Of a DNA stretch of 57,053 nucleotides, positions 50,273-57,053 are shown piece after piece. How positions within the stretch are numbered: position 1 is the stretch's first letter; each line of letters begins with the position of its first letter. The stretch is taken from assembly GCA_030407505.1 (NCBI GenBank), contig JASDDH010000023.1, forward strand, positions 1 to 57,053. The letters run 5' to 3'. This DNA comes from Planococcus sp. APC 4015. GTDB lineage: Bacteria; Actinomycetota; Actinomycetes; Actinomycetales; Microbacteriaceae. The notes under the pieces are model-generated. The model was not told the DNA's origin and made no database searches. It was given only the letters and a program-made list of their open reading frames with translations. The position numbers were made by a program, and so were the translations under genes.

Positions 50273-51942
50273 GAGGACCCCTCCGGGGCGTTCTGCGGGC
50301 TGGCAGCGCCGACCGGCAGGCGCACGACGAACGTCGTGCCCACGCCGACCTCGCTCTGGGCCGTGATCTCGCCGCCGTGCGAGCGCACGATGTCGCGGCT
50401 GATGGAAAGACCGAGCCCGCTGCCGTGCGTGGACGTCTTGCGCACGGCATCCGACCGGTAGAAGCGCTGGAAGAGTCGCGGCAGCTCGTTCACAGACACG
50501 CCGGTGCCCGTGTCGCGCACGACGATCCAGGCGTGGTCGCGGTCGACGGTCGTGCCTACCTGGATCGAGCCCCCGTCGCGGTTGTACTTGACGGCGTTCG
50601 ACAGCAGGTTGTCGAGCACCTGACGGATACGCGACGGGTCGACGTCGGCAATGGCGGTCTCGAGGCCTGAGGTGTCGATCTCGATGCCGCGCTCCGCCGC
50701 CCGCGGGGCGTGCAGCTCCGCGGCCGATGCCGCGATGAGCGAGACGTCGGTGGGTTCGGGATGGATGCTGAGCTCGATCGTCGCTCGACCGGACCCGGAG
50801 GCGGTGAGGATGTCGGCGATGATGGTGAGCAGTCTGTTCGCGTTGCGCTCCGCGACCTCGAGCCCGCGGCGCGCGGACGGCGACAGGTCTTCGTCGAGCA
50901 CGAGTTCGAGATAGCCGACGATCGAGGTGAGCGGCGTGCGCAGTTCGTGCGACACCGAGGCCACGAGATCCTCGCGGGCGCGGATGGCGCTCAATTCCGT
51001 GGTGATGTCGCGTGTCACCACGACCGACCCGGCGGGCGTCCCGTCGTCGTTGTGCACCCGACGTGCCGTGACGGTCAGCGCTCGGCGATCGTCGCCCGGA
51101 TCGCCGAACCACACCACCTCGTCGTCGAAGGTCTCTCCGCGCAGAGCCCGCGCCAGCGGCTGCTGCTCGGTGGTCAGGGGGGTGATCCCGTCGCGACCGA
51201 ACGCGGGGAGGATGACGGCGGCTGCCGCAGGGTCGCCGGGATCACGGATGCTCTGGATGCGGGCGTGGGCGTCATTGGTCACGGCGATGCGTCCGTCGGC
51301 GGCCACTCGGATGATCCCGAAGTCCACCGCGTCCAGCGCCTCGGTGACCGACTCCTCCTGCTGACGGGCGCGGGCCAGCGCTTGGCCGAGCAGGCGGGTC
51401 TGCGCGTCGAGCAGATACCGCTGCATACGAGAGCGGCGAGCGGTCAGGTAGCTCGTCGTCGCCAGCGCGATGACGGCGAAGGGCGGCAGCAGCGTCGCCA
51501 CGGACACGTCGATCTCGGCCGTCTGCACCATGTAGGTGATGCAGATCGCGCTCACCCCGAGAATGAGGCCGGGGACGGCGAAGCTGCCGGCGAGCCACAT
51601 AGCCGGGAAGATCCACAGCAGACTGAACCCCGACGTCGTGCTCGCTTCGAGCATCATCGCGATGGCGATGATGTCGACGATCGGGATGATGGCGCTGGCG
51701 TAGACCGACACGGAGTTCCACGGAACGGCGATCGCCGCAGCGGTGGCGAGGAAGATCACCACGACGCCGGCGAAGAAGAGCCCGCGGTCGCCGGAGAACC
51801 GCCCCATCAGCCCGACGGTCGCGAGAACCAGCACGACTCCGCCGAGCAGGAGCTGGTTGAGCACCGTCGTGCGAGCGCGGGTGCGCCCCTCGAAGACTTC
51901 GTCTCCACGGCGCAACCACGACGTGCGCGGGGGCGAGACCAT
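50269..51942 (-). CDS. Sensor histidine kinase with multi-TM sensor and PAS domain
   Basis: A 557-residue kinase: N-terminal membrane region (about 26-165, six or seven segments), a coiled linker, a PAS domain (about 195-310), the HisKA dimerisation helix with SHELRTPLTSIVGYLEL (His332) and the ATPase domain with N box NLLSNAVKYN (445-454), G1 DTGTG (477-481) and GSGLGLSI (507-514). No second periplasmic sensor domain is seen. Its partner is probably the convergent response regulator 48326-49105, although the two genes are on opposite strands. Confidence 0.92.
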   Translation of the reverse strand: MVSPPRTSWLRRGDEVFEGRTRARTTVLNQLLLGGVVLVLATVGLMGRFSGDRGLFFAGVVVIFLATAAAIAVPWNSVSVYASAIIPIVDIIAIAMMLEASTTSGFSLLWIFPAMWLAGSFAVPGLILGVSAICITYMVQTAEIDVSVATLLPPFAVIALATTSYLTARRSRMQRYLLDAQTRLLGQALARARQQEESVTEALDAVDFGIIRVAADGRIAVTNDAHARIQSIRDPGDPAAAAVILPAFGRDGITPLTTEQQPLARALRGETFDDEVVWFGDPGDDRRALTVTARRVHNDDGTPAGSVVVTRDITTELSAIRAREDLVASVSHELRTPLTSIVGYLELVLDEDLSPSARRGLEVAERNANRLLTIIADILTASGSGRATIELSIHPEPTDVSLIAASAAELHAPRAAERGIEIDTSGLETAIADVDPSRIRQVLDNLLSNAVKYNRDGGSIQVGTTVDRDHAWIVVRDTGTGVSVNELPRLFQRFYRSDAVRKTSTHGSGLGLSISRDIVRSHGGEITAQSEVGVGTTFVVRLPVGAASPQNAPEGSS

Positions 51943-52000
51943 ACGCAGACGCTATCGCTCCTGGAGTCCTGGCCGCTCCACGCCGCACCGAGACGTCGGG

Positions 52001-52069
52001 ACGCGGAGGCGGGCGGACTGCCTGCAGCGCGCACGCGGAGGCGGGCGGACTGCCTGCAGCGCGCACGCG
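52001..52069. repeat. Two perfect 32-bp tandem copies
   Basis: The unit starting ACGCGGAGGCGGGCGGACTG occupies 52001-52032 and again 52033-52064, followed by the partial ACGCG. It lies between the rpsA terminator and the start of the histidine-kinase gene, so it is transcribed, if at all, as leader or readthrough RNA. Function unknown; length change by slippage is plausible. Confidence 0.92.
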
Positions 52070-52103
52070 AAAGGGCCGCGACCCGAAGGTCACGGCCCTT
52101 TCG
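52068..52103 (-). terminator. rpsA terminator
   Basis: The stem CGAAAGGGCCG (52068-52078) with CGGCCCTTTCG (52093-52103) extends through a second 4-bp helix with one mismatch to a CGAA tetraloop. It starts 15 nt past the rpsA stop at 52119. No U-tract, as usual in high-GC species. Confidence 0.88.
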
Positions 52104-52118
52104 ATCAGCGTGTGCGGA

Positions 52119-53576
52119 TCAGCGACCCGAGAGCTTCTCGCGGAGTGCCGCGAGAGCCTCGTCATCGGCCAGCGTGCCGACCGAGCTGCTGTCGGACGAG
52201 AACGACGAGGACGACGAGCCGGGCTCGACGGCCGGGGCGTTCGCCTCGGCCTCGATCGCCTTGGCGACGGCGGCCTTATGCTGCTCCCAGCGAGCCTGGG
52301 CAGCCGCGTACTCGAGCTCCCACTTCTCGCGCTGGGCGTCGAAGCCCTCGAGCCAGACGCCGTTGACCGAGTCGAACCCCTCGGGGTACTTGTACTCGCC
52401 GTTGTCGTCGTACTCGGTGACCATGCCGTAGAGGGCCGGGTCGAACTCGGTGCCGTTGGGGTCGACCGACTCGTTCGCCTGCTTCAGCGAGAGCGAGATG
52501 CGGCGACGCTCGAGGTCGATGTCGATGATCTTGACGAAGACCTCTTCGCCGACCGACACGACCTGCTCGGCGAGCTCGACGTGCTTGCCGGAGAGCTCCG
52601 AGATGTGCACGAGGCCCTCGATGCCGTCTGCGACGCGAACGAACGCGCCGAACGGAACGAGCTTGGTGACCTTGCCCGGCGCGACCTGACCGATCGCATG
52701 CGTGCGGGCGAACACCTGCCACGGGTCTTCCTGCGTCGCCTTGAGCGAAAGCGACACGCGCTCACGGTCGAGGTCGACCTCGAGGATCTCGACGGTGACT
52801 TCCTGTCCGACCTCGACGACCTCGGACGCGTGCTCGATGTGCTTCCACGAGAGCTCGGAGACGTGGACGAGACCGTCGACGCCGCCCAGGTCGACGAACG
52901 CACCGAAGTTGACGATCGACGAGACGACGCCCTTGCGGACCTGGCCCTTGTGGAGGTTGTTGAGGAACGTGGTGCGCGACTCGGACTGCGTCTGCTCGAG
53001 CAGGGCGCGGCGCGAGAGCACGACGTTGTTGCGGTTCTTGTCGAGCTCGAGGATCTTGGCCTCGATCTCCTGGCCGAGGTACGGCGTGAGGTCGCGGACG
53101 CGGCGCAGCTCGATGAGCGAGGCGGGGAGGAACCCGCGCAGGCCGATGTCGACGATGAGACCACCCTTGACGACCTCGATGACCGAACCGGTCACGACAC
53201 CGTCGTTCTCCTTGATCTTCTCGACGTCACCCCACGCACGCTCGTACTGAGCGCGCTTCTTCGACAGGATGAGGCGGCCTTCCTTGTCCTCCTTCTGGAG
53301 AACCAGCGCCTCGACGGCGTCGCCGACCTTGACGACCTCGTTCGGGTCGACGTCGTGCTTGATGGAGAGCTCGCGCGAGGGGATGACACCCTCGGTCTTG
53401 TAGCCGACGTCGAGGAGCACCTCGTCGCGGTCGATCTTCACGACGGTTCCTTCGATGAGGTCGCCGTCGTTGAAGAACTTGAGGGTCAGTTCGACCGCGG
53501 CCAGGAAGTCCTCAGCAGATCCGATGTCATTGATGGCGACCTGCTTGGTGGCCGGGGCGGTCGTTGCGGTAGTCAT
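52119..53576 (-). CDS. rpsA: Ribosomal protein S1
   Basis: A 485-residue S1 with four OB-fold S1 domains: GDLIEGTVVKIDRDEVLLDVGYKTEGVIP, NDGVVTGSVIEVVKGGLIVDIGLRGFLPASLI, GQVRKGVVSSIVNFGAFVDLGGVDGLVHVSELS and GQVAPGKVTKLVPFGAFVRVADGIEGLVHISELS. The C-terminal tail is Ser-rich and disordered. It binds mRNA on the 30S subunit. The leader holds a three-helix structure (53691-53737). Confidence 0.96.
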   Translation of the reverse strand: MTTATTAPATKQVAINDIGSAEDFLAAVELTLKFFNDGDLIEGTVVKIDRDEVLLDVGYKTEGVIPSRELSIKHDVDPNEVVKVGDAVEALVLQKEDKEGRLILSKKRAQYERAWGDVEKIKENDGVVTGSVIEVVKGGLIVDIGLRGFLPASLIELRRVRDLTPYLGQEIEAKILELDKNRNNVVLSRRALLEQTQSESRTTFLNNLHKGQVRKGVVSSIVNFGAFVDLGGVDGLVHVSELSWKHIEHASEVVEVGQEVTVEILEVDLDRERVSLSLKATQEDPWQVFARTHAIGQVAPGKVTKLVPFGAFVRVADGIEGLVHISELSGKHVELAEQVVSVGEEVFVKIIDIDLERRRISLSLKQANESVDPNGTEFDPALYGMVTEYDDNGEYKYPEGFDSVNGVWLEGFDAQREKWELEYAAAQARWEQHKAAVAKAIEAEANAPAVEPGSSSSSFSSDSSSVGTLADDEALAALREKLSGR

Positions 53577-53690
53577 GTAGTGGGTTGTCCTTGTTGGGTT
53601 AGGGTCTCAGGCCCGGCCGTGGTGAGACGCGGTCGCGCAGGCGCGAACGGATGCCTCTGGCCGAAGCGAAGCGGATTGTTTTCGTGCGAT

Positions 53691-53737
53691 GTCACTCGCA
53701 CCCCGTCGGGGCGTGGCTGTAGAGCCACAAGAGTGAC
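53691..53737 (-). ncRNA. Three-way-junction structure in the rpsA leader
   Basis: An outer helix GTCACTC/GAGTGAC (53691-53697 with 53731-53737) encloses two hairpins, CCCC/GGGG (53701-53704 with 53708-53711) and GTGGCT/AGCCAC (53713-53718 with 53723-53728). It lies 115-161 nt upstream of the rpsA start. A possible -10 (TAACGT, minus strand 53748-53743) would start the transcript right at its outer helix. It could act as a leader regulator or as the terminator of the upstream ychJ-like gene; sequence alone does not decide. Confidence 0.5.
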
Positions 53738-53781
53738 GTTCCACGTTATCAGAACGAGGCTGTCGACCGCAGTGTTCCCGA

Positions 53782-54219
53782 CTACGGCGACACGACTCCG
53801 TCGAGATACCACCACGCGCCGCTCCGGTTCACGAATCTGCTCCGCTCGTGCAGGACGCCTGTCTCGGCTCCGTCGCGCCACGCGGCGCGGAACTCGACGA
53901 CGCCCCGGAGGTCGTCTTCACCCCCGGCATCCGTCGCCACGATCTCGAGTGCCTGCCAGCGCACCCGCGGATCGAGATCGATCGACTCGGGCCGGGTTCC
54001 GGGATGCCAGGTGGCCAGCAGGTGTCGCGCATCGCCCGTGACGAAGGCGGTGTACCGGGATCGCATCAGCTGCTCGGAAGTCGTCGCGGACTCGCCGGCG
54101 AGCACAGTGCCGCAGCATCCGTCGTAGGTGCGTCCCGACCCGCACGGGCACCGGTCGAGCGGGCGCGGGCGCGGGAATCCTGCAGCCGAGGTGGGCGGAA
54201 CGCCTGGTCCGAACGACAT
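53782..54219 (-). CDS. YchJ-like protein with SEC-C motif
   Basis: A 145-residue protein: N-terminal SEC-C zinc site (CPCGSGRTYDGCCG), then an NTF2-like domain with TTSEQLMRSRYTAFVTGDARHLLATWHP and VVEFRAAWRDG, the conserved YchJ pattern. Unknown function. ATG 54219 forms TGATG with the dksA-like stop; GTG 54222 is the alternative. It is the third gene of a coupled set with the alcohol dehydrogenase and the DksA-like gene. Confidence 0.85.
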   Translation of the reverse strand: MSFGPGVPPTSAAGFPRPRPLDRCPCGSGRTYDGCCGTVLAGESATTSEQLMRSRYTAFVTGDARHLLATWHPGTRPESIDLDPRVRWQALEIVATDAGGEDDLRGVVEFRAAWRDGAETGVLHERSRFVNRSGAWWYLDGVVSP

Positions 54220-54608
54220 CACAGACCGGCCTTCGCGGCGCAGGCCACGCAGCGCGTCGCCGTCGGCCGGGCCACCAGCCGCGCCGCAGGGATCGGCTCG
54301 CCGCAATCCGTGCACACGCCGTAAGTCCCGTCGACGTAGCCGGCGATCGCGGCGTCCGTCTCGTCGAGCTCCCGCTCGGCGTCCGCGCGGAGCCCGGCCA
54401 GCCGGGACCACTCGTGCGACAGCGTCGCGCCCTCGGGATCGTGTTCGTCGTCGGCCGTCTCGGCGCCCCGGTCCGCGCGCAGGGTGGCGATCGTGAGATC
54501 GAGTCGGTGGATACGGCCGACGAGGTCGGCACGCAGCGCGTTCAGCGACGACCGGCCGTGGTCCGGCGTCGCCCTCTGTTCGCGTGCCGCGGGCTCGTCG
54601 GGGCTCAC
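54219..54608 (-). CDS. TraR/DksA-family zinc finger protein
   Basis: A 129-residue protein with a helical, acidic middle (LSHEWSRLAGLRADAERELDETDAAIAGYVDGTYG) and the C4 zinc finger CTDCGEPIPAARL...TRCVACAA. DksA relatives bind the polymerase secondary channel in other bacteria; in actinobacteria short forms are less studied. GTG 54608 overlaps the alcohol dehydrogenase stop (GTGA). Confidence 0.85.
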   Translation of the reverse strand: MSPDEPAAREQRATPDHGRSSLNALRADLVGRIHRLDLTIATLRADRGAETADDEHDPEGATLSHEWSRLAGLRADAERELDETDAAIAGYVDGTYGVCTDCGEPIPAARLVARPTATRCVACAAKAGL

Positions 54609-55654
54609 GGCCGGAGCAGCACCTTGGTGGCTCGTCGCTCGTCCATCGCGGCGTACGCCTCGGCCGCCTCGGTCAGGGGCAGCTCGAGATCGAACACGCG
54701 CCCCGGCTCGATGGCGCCGGAACGCACGTCGGGAAGCAGCTCCTCGATGTAGCCGCGCACCGGTGCCACGCCACCGTTCACCCCGACGTTGCGACCGAAC
54801 ATCTGCCGTACGGGCAGTTCCGGCCCGCCGTTGGGCACGCCGACGTAGCCGACCATGCCGCCCGGTCGGGTGGATCGAAGCGCCTGGTCCATCGATTCCT
54901 TCGTGCCGACGCATTCGAGCACGCGGTCGGCGCCGATACCGGCAGTGAGGGCGCGCACAGCCTCGACGCCGGCATCCCCGCGCTCCTCGACGATGTGGGT
55001 GGCACCGAAATCGCGGGCCAGTGCCTGGCGCTGCGGATGCCGCGACATCGCGATGATCGTCGTCGCGCCCAGGCGCTTCGCGGCGATGATCGCGCAGAGT
55101 CCGACCGCCCCGTCTCCGACCACCGCGACGGTGTCACCGGCGCCGACGCCGGCCGAGACGGCGGCGTGGTGACCGGTGCCCATGACGTCGCTGAGGGTGA
55201 GCAGACCCGGGATCTCGTCGTCGGCGACCGGTCCTTCCACGACGACGAGGGTTCCGTCGGCGAGAGGCACGCGCACGCGCTCGCCCTGGCCGCCGTCGGC
55301 GAAGCCGCCGACCTTGTCTTCGCTCCCCCACCAGCCGCCGGCGAGGCACGACGTGCTGACGCCGTTGGCGCAGTTCGCGCAGGTGCCGTCGCACACGTAG
55401 AACGGGGCGATGACGAAGTCGCCCGGCTTCACGGTCTGCACCTCGGGGCCCACAGATTCGACGACGCCCACGAACTCGTGGCCGATGCGCTCGGGCTCTT
55501 CGGTCGGCGTCACGCCGCGGTAGGGCCAGAGGTCGGACCCGCACACGCAGGCCGCGACGACCCGCACGATCGCGTCGGCGCCGGTGGACAGCACGGGATC
55601 GGGGACCTCCTCGACGCGGATGTCGCGAGGAGCGTGGATGACGGTGGCGAGCAT
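54605..55654 (-). CDS. Zinc-dependent alcohol dehydrogenase (MDR family)
   Basis: A 349-residue dehydrogenase: catalytic-zinc ligands in CVCGSDLWPYRG and GHEFVGVVESVG, the structural-zinc segment CDGTCANCANGVSTSC, and a Rossmann domain (AVVGDGAVGLCAIIAAKRLGATTII). Substrate unknown. It heads an operon with the DksA-like and YchJ-like genes and is divergent from the VOC gene. Confidence 0.9.
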   Translation of the reverse strand: MLATVIHAPRDIRVEEVPDPVLSTGADAIVRVVAACVCGSDLWPYRGVTPTEEPERIGHEFVGVVESVGPEVQTVKPGDFVIAPFYVCDGTCANCANGVSTSCLAGGWWGSEDKVGGFADGGQGERVRVPLADGTLVVVEGPVADDEIPGLLTLSDVMGTGHHAAVSAGVGAGDTVAVVGDGAVGLCAIIAAKRLGATTIIAMSRHPQRQALARDFGATHIVEERGDAGVEAVRALTAGIGADRVLECVGTKESMDQALRSTRPGGMVGYVGVPNGGPELPVRQMFGRNVGVNGGVAPVRGYIEELLPDVRSGAIEPGRVFDLELPLTEAAEAYAAMDERRATKVLLRP

Positions 55655-55721
55655 GCATCGAGCCTAAGCCGTGGCGATGTCGGAGGCGCAGAGGAGGATC
55701 GCCGGAACGGAAGGGAATCCC

Positions 55722-56135
55722 ATGCTTCGCGGACTCACGACCATCACGTACTCGGCAGACGATGTCGACTCGGCAGCCCAGTGGTACCAGAAGGTGCTCG
55801 GTGTCGAGCCGTACTTCCGTAAGGAGTTCGGCGGCGCGCTCGCGTACGTCGAGTTCCGGATCGGCGACTACTCGCACGAGCTCGGCATCCTCGATCGCCG
55901 CTACGTCGGCGACACACCAGCGGTGCAGGGCGGCACCGTGGCCTACTGGGCCGTCGACGACGTGCAGACCGCGTACGAACGGCTGCTGGCTCTCGGAGCG
56001 AGCAGCCACACCCCCGTGACCGAGCAGGGGCCCGGCTTCGTCACCGCGTCGGTGTTCGACCCGTTCGGCAACGTGCTCGGCGTCATGGAGAACGCGCACT
56101 ACGAAGAGGTGCTCGCCGGACGCGACGTCGCGTGA
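55722..56135 (+). CDS. VOC (glyoxalase/bleomycin resistance) family protein
   Basis: A 137-residue VOC-fold protein: LRGLTTITYSADDVDSAAQWYQKVLGVEPYFRK, VEFRIGDYSHELGIL, GGTVAYWAVDDVQTAYERLLALGA, and FVTASVFDPFGNVLGVMEN, with paired beta-alpha-beta-beta-beta motifs. Substrate unknown. I chose ATG 55722, preceded by GGAAGGG, over an upstream in-frame start at 55671. Divergent from the alcohol dehydrogenase. Confidence 0.87.
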   Translation: MLRGLTTITYSADDVDSAAQWYQKVLGVEPYFRKEFGGALAYVEFRIGDYSHELGILDRRYVGDTPAVQGGTVAYWAVDDVQTAYERLLALGASSHTPVTEQGPGFVTASVFDPFGNVLGVMENAHYEEVLAGRDVA

Positions 56136-56151
56136 GAGCTGGGAACACGAC

Positions 56152-56185
56152 AGCGGCCGCAACCCCTCTCGGAGCTGCGGCCGCT
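56152..56185. terminator. Hairpin between VOC gene and isocitrate lyase-family gene
   Basis: The arms AGCGGCCGCA (56152-56161) and TGCGGCCGCT (56176-56185) pair perfectly over 10 bp around a 14-nt loop. It lies 17 nt past the VOC stop and 22 nt past the stop of the opposite gene, so it serves both. Confidence 0.75.
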
Positions 56186-56207
56186 CGGCCGTCGCGAGGT
56201 GCGCCGG

Positions 56208-56984
56208 TCAGTTGAGGGCGCGGGTTGATTCCGGGATCGCGCCGTCGGCGTAGAGGTCGGTCGCGAGATCCTGCAGTGCGGTGAGGGCGACGCGCTGCGT
56301 GAGCGGGCCGTACGAGATCCGCGCGACGCCGAGTGCCTCGTACTCGGCTGCCGTCAACGCTCCTGGGAAGCCGATGACGCTCAGCTTGCCGACGCCGAGT
56401 CCGTCGACGAGGGCCCGCGTCGTGTCTGCGTCCAGGAGTCCGGGCACGAACACCGTCGTGGCTCCAGCGCCGAGGTAGGCGCGGCCGCGTTCGATCGCGT
56501 CGGCGAGGGACTCTTCGGCCGGACGCCCTCCCCCGCGCACGAAGGCATCGGTACGGGCGTTGAGCACGAACGGCACACCTTCCGCGGCACCCGCGGCGAT
56601 GATCGCCTCGACGGCGGCCACGGAGTCGGTGAGGGGCGCGAGCCGGTCCTCCACATTGGCGCCGACGACGCCCACGCCGATCGCGCGACGCACGGTCTCG
56701 CCGGGGTTGCCGAAGCCGGCGTCGAGATCGGCCGAGACGGGCAGATCGCCGACGGCGGTGACGATGCGGCCGATCATGTCGAGTGCGATGTCGAGGGGGA
56801 TCTCGCCATCGGGATACCCGAAGGTCGCCGCGATGGAGTGTCCTGCGGTGGCGATCGCCTTCGTCTCGGGAAGCTCCGCGACGGCTTTGGCCGACACGGC
56901 GTCCCAGACGTTGACGACACGAAGGATCTCGGGCGCAGCGTGAAGCTGCGCGAGGGTGGTTGCCTTATCGCTCTGCTCAGTCAT
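56208..56984 (-). CDS. Isocitrate lyase/PEP mutase-superfamily enzyme
   Basis: A 258-residue TIM-barrel protein: LRVVNVWDAVSAKAVAELPETKAIATAGHSIAATFGYPDGE, LPVSADLDAGFGN (metal-binding DxDxG-like), VVGANVEDRLAPL and VPFVLNARTDAFVRGG. The family includes PEP mutase, methylisocitrate lyase and oxaloacetate hydrolase; I cannot fix the reaction. It is the last gene in the window, convergent with the VOC gene. The 69 nt after its start show nothing recognisable. Confidence 0.87.
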   Translation of the reverse strand: MTEQSDKATTLAQLHAAPEILRVVNVWDAVSAKAVAELPETKAIATAGHSIAATFGYPDGEIPLDIALDMIGRIVTAVGDLPVSADLDAGFGNPGETVRRAIGVGVVGANVEDRLAPLTDSVAAVEAIIAAGAAEGVPFVLNARTDAFVRGGGRPAEESLADAIERGRAYLGAGATTVFVPGLLDADTTRALVDGLGVGKLSVIGFPGALTAAEYEALGVARISYGPLTQRVALTALQDLATDLYADGAIPESTRALN

Positions 56985-57053
56985 ACATCCACGCTAGCGG
57001 CGGGCGCGCAGGGGTCGGGTCGCGCGTGGGATAGTGCGTGGGGTCGGGGCGGG

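Noticed and set aside
50269..51112. A different-frame minus-strand ORF that continues the GGDEF gene upstream through the kinase gene.
   Set aside because: That part is an out-of-frame shadow of the kinase; the real GGDEF gene starts at ATG 50272 with a 4-nt overlap.

Overview
The window is high-GC (about 69-70 percent by eye) actinobacterial chromosome, most likely Microbacterium or another Microbacteriaceae. The clues are WhiA and RbpA, the tkt-tal-pgi-zwf-opcA-pgl run, gap-pgk-tpiA-secG, a SURF1/CtaA/CtaB heme-oxidase set, PafBC-type damage promoters, an IdeR/DtxR iron box, and frequent GTG starts with 4-nt ATGA/GTGA overlaps. It reads mostly as core genome; I see no IS, phage, tRNA, rRNA or CRISPR. 

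Layout: 1-1.8 kb, small membrane/zinc proteins and SURF1. 1.9-4.4 kb, an ABC-F ATPase and a solitary BioY. 4.4-9.4 kb (minus), an iron-siderophore uptake operon (SIP, two FecCD permeases, ATPase, lipoprotein receptor) behind an IdeR box that overlaps a leaderless promoter. 9.4-12 kb, an MFS exporter coupled to a MalY/PatB aminotransferase. 12-16.1 kb, the Suf Fe-S operon sufB-sufD-Rieske ferredoxin-sufC-sufT, without sufS, sufU or a regulator. 16.3-18.8 kb, ctaA and ctaB (heme A/O synthesis) around a small membrane protein. 19.1-27.2 kb (plus), the pentose-phosphate operon. 27.3-31.0 kb (minus), gap-pgk-tpiA, then secG-rbpA. 31.3-38.9 kb (minus), sodA, whiA, rapZ, uvrC and uvrA. 39-41.4 kb, a secreted 5'-nucleotidase. 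41.5-42.3 kb, an OhrR-like MarR regulator divergent from a zinc-ribbon protein across a palindromic operator. 42.3-45.8 kb, uvrB, a Gly-rich protein and coaE. 

46-52 kb is the most distinctive part. A tightly coupled plus-strand cluster encodes a SipW-type signal peptidase with a Ser-His dyad, two exported proteins with SipW-type signal regions, and a protein with an LAxTG sortase signal. An OmpR-type response regulator follows and meets, head to head at a shared TGATCA stop, a minus-strand pair of a histidine kinase and a degenerate-GGDEF membrane protein. The reading is a regulated surface or matrix system. 52-57 kb holds rpsA with a structured leader, a YchJ/DksA-like/alcohol dehydrogenase operon, a VOC protein and an isocitrate lyase/PEP mutase-family enzyme. 

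Main observations: uvrA and uvrB share an almost identical RecA-independent (PafBC-type) damage promoter that places a GTG start codon at the predicted transcription start; the SipW/two-component cluster; an IdeR box on a leaderless siderophore promoter; and the over-represented word CGGATGCC/GGCATCCG, which also builds the arms of three terminators and looks like an uptake- or methylation-type genomic signal.
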